A stretch of DNA of 64,000 nt, from NCBI GenBank assembly GCA_029168955.1, contig JAPDOI010001561.1:62001-126000 (forward strand), given 5' to 3'. The notes below the pieces were generated by a model. That model was not told the DNA's origin and searched no databases. It saw nothing but the letters and a program-made list of their open reading frames with translations. Made by a program: the position numbers and the translations under genes. This document shows, piece by piece, positions 44,262 through 56,866 of this stretch. How positions within the stretch are numbered: the stretch's first letter is position 1; the number at the start of each line of letters is the position of its first letter. Origin of the DNA: Aplectana chamaeleonis. Its lineage: Eukaryota > Nematoda > Chromadorea > Rhabditida > Cosmocercidae.

Positions 44262-46871
44262 CTCTGGCAAACGCTGGCTAGACGCCCCATAGCACCGCCC
44301 AATTATCGAACTCTAGCGCAGTTTTCACCGTTTTAGCCGACCTCCGGGCATTACGTCATAATGGTGATTTGCCAATGAAAAAGCAGCTTGATATCAAGCT
44401 ACATCTCCACTGCGAAATGTCACGGGAAGCGACGTGAGGCTACGTTCCAATCGGCATGCAATTTTGAGCGGCGTTATCCATTCTATTTTTACCATCGGCG
44501 GCCGATTGGACTAACCTCTCTTCCTTTTTTGATCCTTTCATTTTGTTTCCTCAACTTGAAAATAGCGATTTGTTTGCATCTTGGTCAGAAACTCGCTCAA
44601 ATGGGATATTATGCTCCAAACATTCCGGTTATTGGCGGTAGCTTGCTCGTGTGCTTATTGTAGCCCCTTTCCCTCAAATTCAGCCAATTCAAGTCTGCTC
44701 ATTATTCTCCAGCTTCTCCAATCTTTCAACCTCTGCATATTGATCTATTTTTTACTTAATCTTTCTGCTTTCGAGGTTCGTAGATGGACAGATTTATTAT
44801 TGGCCTGAGCGTTTCGACGGAGATCGTCGTCTTCAGTGGCCTAGAAAGCAGTCCAAGGTTAGAATGAGCTGTCTAGACCACCAAATACCTCCACAGCTCT
44901 AGCGTTTCCGATAGCTCCTCGAGTTAGTAAGGCGAAAGCCCAGTCAAATAGATCCAACAACTCACACACCTATCCACCAATAGAGCAGCGTTAGCGTCTG
45001 CCTTTAACAAAAGACCAGTAGCGAGTGGGTGTTCGCACGTGGTATATAAGAGAAAACCTAAACAGGCAGCAGCGACCGTTTATCCATACGTGTCCCACCA
45101 CGCTGTTCTGCCAGTGGAGATGTTCTACAAGCTTCTTCATGTTTCAACGTGCCAACTTCTTGAGTATTCAGCGTGATGAACGGTGTGGATAAACGGTCGC
45201 TGCTACCTGTTTAGGAGGGCCCGGTATATAACATCCTATGCAAGCCCTCTATAAAACGTCGTGATTCACATCATTCGGGGCGCGAGCGGCGCGCACGACG
45301 CCTCAGCCTCCGTCTGCCCCCGCTCTCTCACTGTCTCTAACCTTCGCTCCGCATCAGCATGCGTAGGAACCATGCTAATTTTGCCGTTGCATAGCCTGTA
45401 CATGTATTTGACAGACACTGGCATTCTTCCGTAATACGGTTATCATATCATCCCAGCTGAGCATCATTGAAGAAAATTGATAATTGTCTTCCCTTCATTT
45501 CAGAAATTCACCCATCTTAGGCGATTTCGTGTTTGCCAGATTGTTTTCATGCGTCTATTTGCGACAGGGCTGTGCGTAGCTGAATTTTGGAGTTTCTGTG
45601 ATCCTAAATCATTATTGAAATCAAGTGCGCGTAATTTACATTTGAGGACGCCCCATAGCATATTTACTGCCCCTATCGGAACGAATTCCGGTCCGCGGTT
45701 GAGGAGAACCGCTGTTGCAGCACCATGATAATCGTGCGGGGACCAACCCTAAAGGCTACCGAATCCGTTGGTCCCAGCACAAGTATCGTCGTGCTGCGCT
45801 CTGCAAAAGCAGCTGTCTCCAATTGTGGAGCGGAGTTCTGCTACGATGCGGACAGTGAGTTGATGTTTCCCGGTTAATTCTCGGCTTTCCTCTAGTTAGC
45901 ATAGAGATATATGAGCAATACCTGATGAATAATGAGAAATAACCAAAGATAACCAAAAAGCGGCCGGAACGCCTAATATTTCTGCCATCTCCGGCTCGCT
46001 TTCAGGATTCTCAAGAATTCTCAAAATTCATTGGAAAAATTCTTTTCCAGCGTTTTCTAATCGCGATTTTCGCAATGAAATTCAAAAATTACGGTAGCCT
46101 GCTCATCCTAAAGAAAATTATTCGATCTATAGATTAGCACACTTTTTTATCTTTTATAATATTTTTTCAAAAAAAAACCCGCAATTCTGTCGGTTTTCAG
46201 ATCGATAAAGCGGGGGGTAAAAAATTGAACTGACTCTTATTCAAAAATCTAGTTACACCACCTTGTGGAGCAATAAAATTCTATTCGAGCAGTTTTTATA
46301 CACTATGCCAAGCTTTTCTTTCACAGCGCCATGGACCTCAAAGCCTGGCTCACGCTTTTTTCGGCACCTCATTGGGTGCTTTTTGGCGGAAGGTTCCTTA
46401 TCCTAATCCTGATCGCGGATCTGATCGTGTTTGTGGTAGTTCCCGGTTATTTCGATGTACTTCTGCGGTAAAATCGCAGAAAGTCCTTGGCTCGCGGTAT
46501 TTTCGCATGAAATTTTTGCTAAAATTCAGGATCGCGGTGAATTCTAGATAAATTCGCGGCAGCTCATTCTAGAGTAGGCTTCAGTACCTTCACAAGGAGT
46601 CGGCGTCCATATCTTAATATTAATAACTAGGCAACAGTAGCTTCACACCATGTCCGCGCTAGTAGCCCCCTAATGGTGGGCCGAAATAACTTGACATGGT
46701 CGGCGTCAATAGCTCAATGAAACTAGGCGACAATAGCTAGAGTTTTTCACCATCTAGCTTAACAAAATCACCATTGCCTAGCTACGACCTAGCCAATTTC
46801 AGACTTGTCGCCCCGGAGCTCCTTGGCGACACGTGAATTTCTCTGGGGCCACTAGCAAGCGTTCGCCAGAG
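44262..46871. mobile_element. 2,610-bp TA-flanked inverted-repeat element
   Basis: Ends CTCTGGCAAACGCTGGCTAG and (inverted) CTCTGGCGAACGCTTGCTAG, with further similarity to GCCCCA, flanked by TA. It interrupts the RTE-tail hairpin: the left half ...CAGCTCGGGCCATA is at 44246-44260 and the right half TTGCCCAAGCTGTTGAA at 46877. The uninterrupted hairpin is seen at 7730-7785 and 19370-19415. The TA duplication suggests a Tc1/mariner-type or similar transposon, but I find no transposase. Contents: a nested 159-bp MITE at 45057, a 130-bp repeat at 45245-45380 shared with 24945-25075, and AT-rich sequence. Confidence 0.75.
45057..45215. mobile_element. 159-bp MITE nested in the TA element
   Basis: Thirty-base terminal inverted repeats with one mismatch: CCTAAACAGGCAGCAGCGAC... 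at 45057-45086 and its complement at 45186-45215 (...GTCGCTGCTACCTGTTTAGG). The 99-base core is noncoding. No clear target duplication is visible (flanks AGAAAA and AGGGCC). Confidence 0.85.
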
Positions 46872-46873
46872 TA

Positions 46874-48300
46874 CTATTGCCCAAGCTGTTGAATACCACT
46901 TTGCAGTGGATAACGCCGTTTTACAGTGGATGACACCCTTTCCAATGGGAACGGTAAAAGGGCTTTCTGGAAGAGCTGCGCCGTCGTAGCACAGTATCGA
47001 TTACAGTTGGCTGGTGTTTTCACGTAGGACGGGTCTACCCCTGATCAACTAGAGCTGGCACGACGGCATTTCCTTTGACGCTGTCTAAGACTCTTTAGCA
47101 TTCGAAAAAGATGAGACCCTGGATTCAGGGAGGATTGCCACTCCCGGCAGACTTCTATGACCAGAGCGACGGTTTGGTGATGGTCTACCCAGCTGCAATC
47201 CTCACAAAATTTAGCTTGCTCTGGGGGTCGAGCTTCATTCAGGATCCGCAACATGCGCGAAAATACGATCTTTTGAAATAACATGAAAAACACGCCCGGC
47301 AAGATTGCGAAGATTTTCCCGTTCACCTTCCTTGCGAAAAATGACTGCGCGCAAAGTAGGCACAGAACCTCTGCAGAAGGATGGTTTCACGGAGATGTCA
47401 AACAGGCCCCGTTCCCTGTTCTTAAGTATGTGATCGAGCACCATTTGTGCTATTGGGTGATCCTCGCGTTCTGCGTTGATGTTCCTTCCTCAGGAATAGC
47501 AGCTTTTCATGGGAGAGACGTGCTGAAGGTCTGCGAGACGATGTCCATTCTCGTTCCAGGTCCTGATCCCGAACTTTGATTCTCTACCTCTTTCTTAACC
47601 TTTGGGACTGTCTTAGACCACAAAATTCAAGCAGGGAATTTCGTTGCGGATAAGGTCTTCCAATTGTTCCGCAAGAAGCTAGGCTTATCAGCTGTTGAAA
47701 GAGCCTGATAATAGTTAATCCTTTGGCGCGCTGGCTGGAGATGTAGGACAGCCAGACGAGAAGACATGATCTTGTGAGGGTCAATGGTGTGGACTACGGA
47801 AGGGTGCACTACAAGCCCGTCATTGAGTTGTCGAGTGTCGCCTTCCTTTTCTTGTTTGCAAAGTAATCACGTGAAACATAGTGCTACTTTGAGAAGAGCA
47901 TTACGATTAGCGTCAGACGAGCCTGGTTTGGAGTTGTGAATGCAGAGCGTTGAGCGATCTCTATGGTGTGTATTCTATGTGTAGTCTTTCCCCAGATTTC
48001 ATGACCTCGTGTGTAACCCGAGATTATTCTGCCTCTCAGCGGTTGTCATTTCATCCAAAGTTTTGAATGGTAAGGCTTGGTGTGCTGGACACTGAGACTG
48101 GACACCTGCTGAAAGAGACTGTCTTCCCATGACGCCTAAAAGACTACCGAACAAATGTAGCCCCGGTCCTCATAGTCATTGCAGGAGGGAGGAGAGTCGT
48201 CTAAGGACTGAGAAAGAAAATCCAACGGCTAGCCCGGCAAGCTTTTCTGTTTTTTTCTGAACCTGCGCCTTTAACGCGTCAAAAATAGTCTTTAAGATGG
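46874..48300 (-). mobile_element. RTE-type LINE relic 3
   Basis: The best preserved RTE relic. On the minus strand the reverse-transcriptase part (47045-47330) reads MLRILNEARPPEQAKFCED then SWVDHHQTVALVIEVCREWQ, the family pattern 'I-L-D-E-A-Q-P-x-E-Q-A-G-F ... I-D-H-I-x-T-V'. An upstream piece has RKEGERENLRNLAGRV (47235-47444), and the endonuclease piece PSVVHTIDPHKIMSSRLAVL lies at 47627-47809. The YxDD catalytic block and full fingers/palm are missing, and the frame is broken. It is the third copy at the same unit position. No minisatellite is present at about 47555, where relic 1 has one. Confidence 0.8.
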
Positions 48301-49059
48301 CAGCGAGCAACTTTATGGGATGGTTGGAAATTTGGAGATCAACAAAGAGATTCGGAAGACGTGTAGAATGAGTAACTTAGACTAGAGAAAAAAGTTTTAG
48401 GAGCATCGTTGAAGCACAATTCTCAGCGAACGTGGCTCGGCCCGGTCTCCACAAAAATGAGAGCGGCGATGTAAAGAAGTCCCTGAAGGCGCTTATGTAT
48501 TGTCAGACTTGAGCTCGTGGCCCCCTAATGAAACTATTTGTGCAGGCCGTTATGGATTCGAAGAACGCAGAAGCCAGTGCTTCCTTTCAACAATTCTGTT
48601 GACGTGCAGGTCTGCAATCTGTATAACGTTTTAGCATGACAGCTCTACAACTAAATATGTTCGTTTTCCTGTACAGCTGTTACCAAGTGGAGAATTTATT
48701 TATTCCAGAACGATTTGTGAATCTGCTCAATTTAGAGATTGTTGTTAGTCACTCAGTTCTCTGGTTGTTCCATTACAGTACCGAGGTCTATACGAAAACC
48801 TGGAACAATGGGTTGCAGAGCATGTTCATCGGCGTGAACCCCTGAAGAGGACTGTTTGTCTGATGCAAGGGATGTTCTCCAAGTAAACAGTTTCTTGGTT
48901 AGCACATTGTGCGGGTGCTAATTTATGTTCTGGAAGAGTGTATTTTCTTACTCATATAATCTCTTATCTAACAAATTTTTTCAAATAGTCAGTGTTCCCC
49001 TGTCTTCAATGTACCATTGACAGGAACTTGGCACTGATGTTAGTATATAGGGTCATGTA

Positions 49060-49660
49060 TCTTCCGTAGACTAATTGACATCGTTTAAATTTTGGTGGTT
49101 CTATTTCTTCAAAGAAGCAGACTACTGGCACCAGAGCCAGTCATTGGCTCATGGCTAGCCTTTTATTTGAGATAAGGGTGTGCCTGCTCACGGGAAGATA
49201 GTACGTTTACGGCACTCCTTGATGATAGTCATGACGAATTATCTATCAAGTCCGAAGATTTACTTTTCTGCCATGCCTATCCGGAAGTGCGGATAAGGCC
49301 TGTAGCGCTTCATCTCTCTGGATGTTTATATACAATGATGTCACGTCGAAAGACTCTATAACCCAGTTTCTATCTATGTTTGTGCTGCACAATGTATCAT
49401 TGTACCTGTTGGTGTTAGGCAGCTGGGAGGGGATAAAGGCTAACAACTGGTTTTCGCTTATGTTGAGGATCCACGTTACTCGGACGGTCGGACATCTGTC
49501 GCAATTAATAAAGGATCGTATTTTGAAGGTATCTGTCGTTGTGGATGATATTACGTGGAGTTCGGTTTTATGAGTCTTTAATAGATTGTATAGAACTGTA
49601 CAGCAGGCGTTATCGAACATGAGCCTGCAGAGGAACTATTTGTACTTCACTGTCGTCATC
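49060..49660 (-). mobile_element. Penelope-like element relic, copy in unit 2
   Basis: Minus-strand reverse-transcriptase fragment. It reads YNLLKTHKTELHVISSTTTD, IRSFINCDRCPTVRVTWILN, QLLAFIPSQL and NWVIESFDVTSLYINIQRDE, the 'L-x-K-T-H-K', 'R-P-I-I-N' and 'S-F-D-V-x-S-L-F-T-N-I' blocks typical of Penelope-like elements. After a frame break, LAMSQ-LALVPVVCFFEEIE follows (about 49095-49170). The Y-x-D-D block and GIY-YIG endonuclease are not found. About 270 bases at 48800-49060 are extra relative to the unit 1 copy. Confidence 0.8.
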
Positions 49661-49790
49661 CAGATGTGATTAAGGCGTCTACATTGGGACGCAGTTTTGG
49701 TAAAAGTGTCTCGCAGGTATAGCGCTGCTGTTTCCCGATTCAAAGACTTGGGCATCACTACGAAGACTCCGCATTCGTCATTGTCTGATA

Positions 49791-52254
49791 TACAATACGC
49801 GCACCAATTTACTCAAAAGAGCCGCGACTTTTCGTCATAACTCGGCCCGAAGTGATCCATTCGAGCAGTGAAGGGCATAGTTCAAATCAGCATTGAGAAT
49901 TCTTTCTTCTGAGCTCTCGCATGTCTTACAGCCAAACAAGGCATATAGGGCCAACACAGTCAATCGAGTTGGTGAAGGAAAATTCAAGTATTTTGTGGCT
50001 ATTTGACGTAATGCCACGTCCACCTCAACAGTATTAACATGATAGGCAACAGATTATTAAACTGTCTGCGGCTGACAGACTTTTTCTGCAAAATTTCGGT
50101 TTTTTTAAATTCCTAAACCCGAATATTTCACCATTTCCACAACTACAAGCCTCCTCTAGATTTACAGAGAGTAGCAATGTTTTCTCATCAACTGTGTCTG
50201 AATCCATGCATGGTGGAAAACTTGGAAAGAATTTAGACCGTTAAAAGTGGTTCGCAGCGATTTCAAATGGACGATCTTTGAATTCAGCTCTTCCAAGGAG
50301 GCCCGTACTCCCTCTCAGGGGCTGATAATATTTGCAGCTCCTCGCTGTACATGATAAATAGTTCGGAGAACCACCTCAGATTTTTCGCCATTTATTCTTT
50401 TCAAACTCAAAATCGTGCGGTAATTATCGATAACTTCCATGGGATTTCCGATCCCTGGCGATCCACGATCAGCCGGTTCCCGAAATTTAGAATGCTGGTG
50501 GTAAGGGCTTTCCAATGGTGTGATGTTTGCTTGTTTATGTTCGAACAAATCCTTCTGTTTCTCAGATCTAATAGAGTAATTTATCGTGAGTCCCTCGCTT
50601 CGCGCCTCTGCGTCTCTGACTCTCCGCGCCCTGCTCACCCCCAATTTTGAAGGTGTCGAAAGCGCACTGTCTTTCTCGTCTCGCTCAATGAGCGAGCTCA
50701 CGCGAAATGGATCGATTTTCATGGGCAAGGTTTCATTCGGGAGACGACAATAGCTTGGGTTGGAACAGTAAGAAGAGGGCAGAAAGATCAGGAAGAGAAA
50801 CATGAGTGGGAGGTAATCACACGGAAGGTATCTGTGTCGTCAATGGGTAGGAATGGGCTGAAAGGGGATTTAACGAGATGCATAGTCCCTAGCTCACCAG
50901 CGACTACGAACAGGTTGAAAAGGAAGTCACTCCAAGGGTTGTCTATTTACTGAAAATAAACGCCTCGAACTCAGTGTTGAGAGTTGAACCTTACGGGTGG
51001 TTCCCAGATTATTTGCTTATTCCTACCGCAGCGCTGAACCACAACGCGGCGCGGTCGACGCCATAGGATGCTATACCACGCGGTAAGGCCTATTTTAGAG
51101 TTCCATCGATGCGCGATGCTGTATTTTCTGTGGGCATTGATCCATAACGCGCCGCTCGTCGATTCGCATATGAATCATGAAATCGTGCCGCGAATCGGTG
51201 CAACTCTATAAACTCCCTAAGTCATTGATAATGATGAGCCACGTATTTAGAATCTGCCAGGCTTAAAAAGAATTATCTTCGAAATTTTTCTTTATACATG
51301 GCGACAGCTGGCACCACTTGGTTCTTTCTCTCAGTACGATAATTACGTGCCGCATGATGCCACAACCGTAGTCCTCAATTGCGAACCGCAATTTGGCTCT
51401 TTTTTCGATTCTATCACACATCTGTCGACATCAAGACTGCGCTCCATGCGGCTCGCGCGAACTTTTGCGTTAGAAATAAAGCATTTTTCAATTTTTTGTC
51501 TTCGGACCTTAATCTATTGTTCATTCAGATTGCCGCGCTGCAGAACAACGCCATGCGGTCAAATTTATGCGACAACGCTTTGCACGGTCACTCTTCTCCT
51601 TCGCGTTTCGTAATCGCTACGTCACGTGATTCGAATCTTCCACGCATCTGTCAATATCAAGATTGCGGCGCACGCGGCCTGTCGCGCACGCGACGCGACC
51701 GCTCGGACGACTACTGGCGTAATCAATTATTAATTCGAACCAAAAACAAAACCGTGAAAGGTCGAAGTACGTTTAACGGTCTAAATTTTCTCCACGTCTT
51801 CCACCATGGATGACGCAGACACAGTTGATGAGAAAAGATTGCTACTCTGTGAATCTAGGCAAGAGGAGGCTTGTGGTTGTAGAAATGGTGAAATATTCGG
51901 GTTAAGAAATTCGAGAAACCGAAACTTCGCAGAAAAAGTACGTCAGCCGCAGACAGTTTAATAAACTGTTGTCTATCATGTTAGAACTGTTGAGGTGGAC
52001 GTGGCATTACGTCAAATAGCCACAAAATACTTGAATTTTCCTATCACCAACTCGATTGATTGTGTTAGCCCTTGTTGCCTTGTTTGGCCGTAAGACATGT
52101 AAGAGCTCAGAAGAAAGAGCTCTCGATGCTAATTCAAAATATGCCCTTCACTGCTCCAATGGATCACTTCGGGCCGAGTTATGACGAAAAGTCGCAAAAG
52201 TCGCGAGATCGCGACTTTTGCGGCTTTTTTGAGTAAATTAGTGCGGGTTTTGTA
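49791..52254. mobile_element. 2.46-kb long-inverted-repeat element
   Basis: Arms of about 450-490 bases (49791-50243 and 51766-52254) are inverted copies of each other. Matching segments are CAATTTACTCAAAA / TTTTTTGAGTAAATTAG at the tips, GTCTGCGGCTGAC / GTCAGCCGCAGAC in the middle, and AATTTAGACCGTTAAA / TTTAACGGTCTAAATTT inside. The arms differ at many positions, so the element is not very young. The 1.5-kb centre has two open frames of 162 codons (50315-50803, minus) and 144 codons (51379-51813, plus) without known motifs. It has no counterpart in unit 1 and lies directly behind the Penelope-like relic. Confidence 0.8.
50315..50803 (-). CDS. Unrecognised 162-codon open frame in the element centre
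   Basis: The longest uninterrupted frame in this part of the window. It begins MFLFLIFLPSSYCSNPSYCR, a plausible signal peptide, followed by a charged stretch (RDEKDSALSTPSKLGVSRAR, RRVRDAEARSEGL). No family is recognised and no splice partner was found. It may be a chance frame. Confidence 0.2.
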   Translation of the reverse strand: MFLFLIFLPSSYCSNPSYCRLPNETLPMKIDPFRVSSLIERDEKDSALSTPSKLGVSRARRVRDAEARSEGLTINYSIRSEKQKDLFEHKQANITPLESPYHQHSKFREPADRGSPGIGNPMEVIDNYRTILSLKRINGEKSEVVLRTIYHVQRGAANIISP

Positions 52255-54118
52255 TGTATTGCTCTGTTTGACAGCTCTAGCAACTCGTTGATTCCATGAG
52301 ACTGTTCTTAGCAGAAGCTAATCTCTCAGCTTCTGCAATACAAACTGTAAACGCACTATTGTTTCGCATTCATAGCGCAATGGAATGTGGTTGTGTCGCG
52401 GTAAGAAAAATTAGGGAAGTACTTGTTGATTTTTTCACCCATGCCCTGGCACTTCTTGGACGTTTATACTACTCGCTACTACTAACTAAGGAGCGTGACG
52501 AGTTGTCAGAAAACGGAAGGAAAATCATCGTCTTGGAAATTTTATTTATAATTTTCCGTCTATGAAAGGAGCTCCAGTTCCGCATATAACAGCTACCTTG
52601 GAGAAACCGCAAAAAATCACTGAAAAATGCTGTTTCTAACCGAATTTTTCCCGATCGGAAGCGACATCCGTTCTCTTGCAAAAATATCTGGTGGAGACTC
52701 AAAATCCTCGTTCGTTCTCAAAATCGTCCGCCCTGTTGAGCTGAACGCGGCACTCTGTGAGATGAGGCGCCTATCAGAAAAGAAAAAAAAAAGAAAACCA
52801 AAGGAGAAATCACGTCAAATTGAGACACTTATTGACGTGAAACCGCGATGCGTGCATTTGAATACCATAACTTCTCTAACCTGTAATACAATAGGTAGCC
52901 TCCTAGAATTTGGTCATGTCTCTACCATCTCTTGTCGTCATGGGGCAAGCATCGCAGGAGAACATACGCCTCCGCCGTCGCCCCTTCAGAGGACGCCTCT
53001 GTTGTCGTTCACCTGCGCATAAAACGTGAAAACAAGTTACTGGTAACATAAAAGGTCATAAAGAAGCTAATCTTAACATATCTAACATACAATGTTGCAT
53101 GTAACTTATTTGGCCTGGATAGTCATCTGCTTTGCTCCTAACAATTAATACCCTTTTCTCTGATTTGCAAACAACTTTGAAAAGGTTAAAACATTTGCAG
53201 CATAATACCATTCACCCAAGTCTCAGTTGAGGTTTCTAAGCTGAATATTCCGAAATCACATCAGAAATCAATTGTTCTTGCTTTCAACCTTCATATTCGC
53301 AGATGGTTGCTTTCGGAACCCTCGTGAACATACATGTCGTGCAGTGTTCTCAAGTCGGAAATACACATTTCGTGATTTTTAGCCAAGTTTGATTTATGAA
53401 AGATTATTAAAGATTGGCATTAAGATCCATGCCGATGTTATGTGGTCAAGACTGTTTAGGAATTCTTTTGTGAGCAGGCCCATTTCAAGACTCAGCTATG
53501 CTACGAAGTTCACCAAATCTGTATTAGCCGTGAATTTTTTGGGCTGTTCTAGTTAGCTCGATAAAACAGCAACAAAAGTCTTGGGGCAGCTGCCTCTAGG
53601 GGATAGGCCCAGAAATGCTGCAAAAAACTGAGACGAAAGACATTTCTGTCTTAGTGTTATCCAACGCGGGGTTCTATGCAGCATTTCGAAGTTGTTTGCC
53701 AGACCTTAGGCTCTACGGTCTCGTGACAATCTTGCACTACATATTGACAACACTTATTATATTATTGGCTGAAGTAGCTGTACATGGTCCTGGTGGGCAA
53801 TCGAATAGAAAAAAGAAGTCTGCGATTGCTAGGTGTACAGATGCTGAGATGAATGTAAACATTTTCCTTTCCCTAGTTGATGAAAATCACGGTCGCTGTA
53901 CGCAGAACTCAGGCAGTTGTCGCAGCTGCAGGGAATGCCAGTTCTGTCTGCTTTGCGAATAATGCTGTCACGAAATAAGAGATGAAAAGGATCATTGGAT
54001 AAACGATGACATGATCTGAGATGATGGACAATCCTGTCTTATTTTCATCAATGCAAATTATCCAATCCATCTTCTCACGTTAATTAGGGGGGCCGACCTC
54101 ATTCAGAGCACCATTCAC

Positions 54119-54360
54119 TCACTCATCCCGTTGACTGGCGTCTTGTGGGGCGGGATCACATCTCAACCAATGCACTGTTGTGAATGCCAAACAAGCTCGT
54201 GGGGCCTGAAAAATACGCATCCATTCACTAAGGTTTAAAGCAAGAAGTTCAGCGTCAAGAACACTGCACTGTTGGGTCTTCAAATCTTCCTCTATGGCCA
54301 CGTCTCCATTGGTGCTAATTTCTAGATTTTCCGCGATAGTGAGCGCTTCCGAACATCTTC
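54119..54360 (-). other. Open frame of unknown nature
   Basis: The minus-strand reading from about 54360 is open for about 80 codons: SEALTIAENLEISTNGDVAI, EEDLKTQQCSVLDAELLALN, then LSEWMRIFQAPRACLAFTTV and a stop. It lies in a segment absent from C1. I do not recognise the family; fragments of retroelements can look like this. Confidence 0.2.
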
Positions 54361-54901
54361 ATACAAAGTAAGAAGAAAGATCGTTCATATCAGAACGGGT
54401 GCAGTTCGTTTATAAGAAGAAAAGATTCATTACTGAATCTTTTTTTTTAAAGGAGGAGGCGCGTGAACATGCTTATTGTTGCCAACTGAGCCTAAATTTT
54501 GAGCTCCTGTGGGTGATACGGTCTATCAGGCTGGATCAGCACCTGCCCGAGAAGTAGGGTATTTAATACGAAGTCCATGAACTTCTGTAAATATATGTAT
54601 TAACCCAGTTGCACAACACAAACACAAACCCAAGTGCAAAATGACCAGCGTCTACGGAATTCACATAATTCTCTTAATGGGAAATGTCTTCAAGATATTT
54701 GAATAGGAAGCTAGCATAGACAGACGAAGTGAAAAACCAATCACTCGGTATATCAGGCCGCTTCCGCAAAATTCGAGACACCGGCCACCTCATACATAAC
54801 GCCGGCACGGATCGTGAATAGACTTCGGGTTCATTGTCGAAGGTTGGCGAAAACTCGGTGCCATAAGCTATAACATTTGTTCACGGCGTTCGCGCTGACC
54901 T

Positions 54902-55324
54902 TCAACAGTGAACGCGAAGTATCTTTACTATCCATGTCGATGTTATTGCCCCGAGTAATTCAGACCACTTTATCAAACACTGGTGACCTGAATACTCCTG
55001 AAAATCGCAAATGTCCGAATTGTGAAACACGGTTATGCCAAAGGTTGCTGCGAACCGAAATGGCAGAGTAAGAATTTTCCCACGTCTATTTGAGCCTGCA
55101 TGAAACCACTCACTTCCTTTTTTCTGAACAGCTTCGATAGAAGTAAAATCACGCGTGATATGGGGAGCAGCAAAAGTTTTTCCGTAAGCTGTAATCCGGC
55201 AGTCAGCACATGTTATGTTAAGTAAACTCAACTGTTTGATCCATGCCGAGCGTGATTTTGCTTTGACGAGTTCTACAAATAAGCCTATACTATGCGAACA
55301 CTCCTTTTCTTCTACACTTATCAA
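54902..55324 (-). CDS. Unrecognised 140-codon open frame
   Basis: Minus-strand frame beginning MISVEEKECSHSIGLFVELV and containing LLNITCADCRITAYGKTFAA, RRGKILTLPFRFAATFGITV and FHNSDICDFQEYSGHQCLIK. Six cysteines and even composition make it more protein-like than most frames here. A TTTTCAG at about 54993 could be an acceptor inside it. It lies in unit 2-specific DNA, and no paralogue was seen. Function unknown. Confidence 0.3.
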   Translation of the reverse strand: MISVEEKECSHSIGLFVELVKAKSRSAWIKQLSLLNITCADCRITAYGKTFAAPHITRDFTSIEAVQKKGSEWFHAGSNRRGKILTLPFRFAATFGITVFHNSDICDFQEYSGHQCLIKWSELLGAITSTWIVKILRVHC

Positions 55325-56581
55325 TAGTTAGTTTAAGATCGATCGCCAAATCATACTTTGAGCTATTTCACTACATTTCCCAAAAATCAAATTATGCTGC
55401 GCCAAATCATACTCTGAGATTTTTCATAACTCTTTTACTTTTTGAAAACTTAGTGGGGAAAGTTTCACCCTCTCTCAGAACTTTTTAAATTACTTGATTC
55501 CCAGCAATCTCTCACAAAATCAACTTTGTTTCGACTAATTTAGCTTGAAACCAGTTTGCTTCAATTAAAGATCAACTTCTGCCGTAGGCTACCAACTATG
55601 AATTGACTTCAAAACAACTGTATCCCCACTTTGCGCTCATTTAGTAGGTAAACCAACTCGAAATCTACTTCGCCGGTCGAGTAGGGATGATAATACGGTA
55701 GAAACAAGCTTTGATTGACTTAAAGTGCAATTCGAATGCCAGCAAGCGTCAATTTCGAAACGCGGGAGATTTTCTACTCCATTGATTACCACACCATCAA
55801 ATCGCACGTTATATTCTGCGTGCTGTTATTTTCATTTTTTTTTCCTCTTCTGCTTTTTCTTCTTATTCTCGTGCTTCAGCTTGACAGGGGAAAAAATTTC
55901 CTATGTAACATTTTGTAAAGCTCTCTGCCAAACCTGGCGGTTTTCAAGCCGAATTTTTTTGAAATGCGGAATACAGGCTTTACGCATTCGGTATTATGTA
56001 TGTTTTGTAGCTAAACCCCAGTGCTGTCGAAGTTGATTTCGCATTTTGACTCACTCGACTAAAATATTTTTTTCATCAAGTCTCGAAAACTTCTCTTTCA
56101 GTAAGCTGATCAATAAATGACAAAATAAATTGCGTTGGGTAGGGATTTGTGAAATGAATATTCATTAACAGCAGGGTTAGGGGTTTCATTTTTTTTCAAA
56201 GAATCAGTGACCCCGTTCTACAAAGAAATTGTCAAACGCTGTTACTCTCGAAAGGTTTGAGTGTCCTGATAACTTTGGCAGCTTTGATGGATTGATTGAA
56301 AAGGAATAGATGCACTCAATGATCGCAGTCTCAAACTTCCAAAAAAACTTCTATTCAATTCCAGCATACTTTTTAGAGAGAGCATCAGATAGAAATTATG
56401 CCAAGTTTCCCTCTGGGAGGAAGAGCATCAGAAAGAAATTAGTGTGTGCTTTCGATCACACTTTTTCAGAAGGCCAAAAGCGGGTTTCAAAAATCGACAA
56501 TTCTGTGAGACCCAATACCATAGTTTTTTTTTCATTTTCCCGTCATTGTTGGTCACTATGACTCACCATGGTTAGTCTGCA

Positions 56582-56866
56582 GTATCTCAGAACTTCGTTC
56601 CGGCCTTCCTGGTGCGAAAAAACTGCTTTTCGGGCCACCCGGACACTAAATCGGGGCCAGATCCCGTTTCGGGCGACTCGCTCAACCTTTCTGGGCGACC
56701 CGCTAACCCCTCGATTGGTACCAGCCACCCGGATGATTAATTTTAGCGCGAATGTATGTTACGGACAATTAATCTACAATGTACAAATTTTCTCGCGACC
56801 CGATTCACCATTTCGGGCGACCCGGACGAGCAGCGATTGGTCGCCCGGTACCAGGTTCTGAGATAC
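56582..56866. mobile_element. 285-bp MITE with GTATCTCAGAAC ends
   Basis: Perfect 12-base terminal inverted repeats GTATCTCAGAAC / GTTCTGAGATAC. The interior is GC-rich and has CGGGC[G/C]ACCCG words repeated at least six times. It is noncoding, with no target duplication seen. It lies in DNA specific to unit 2. Confidence 0.8.
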
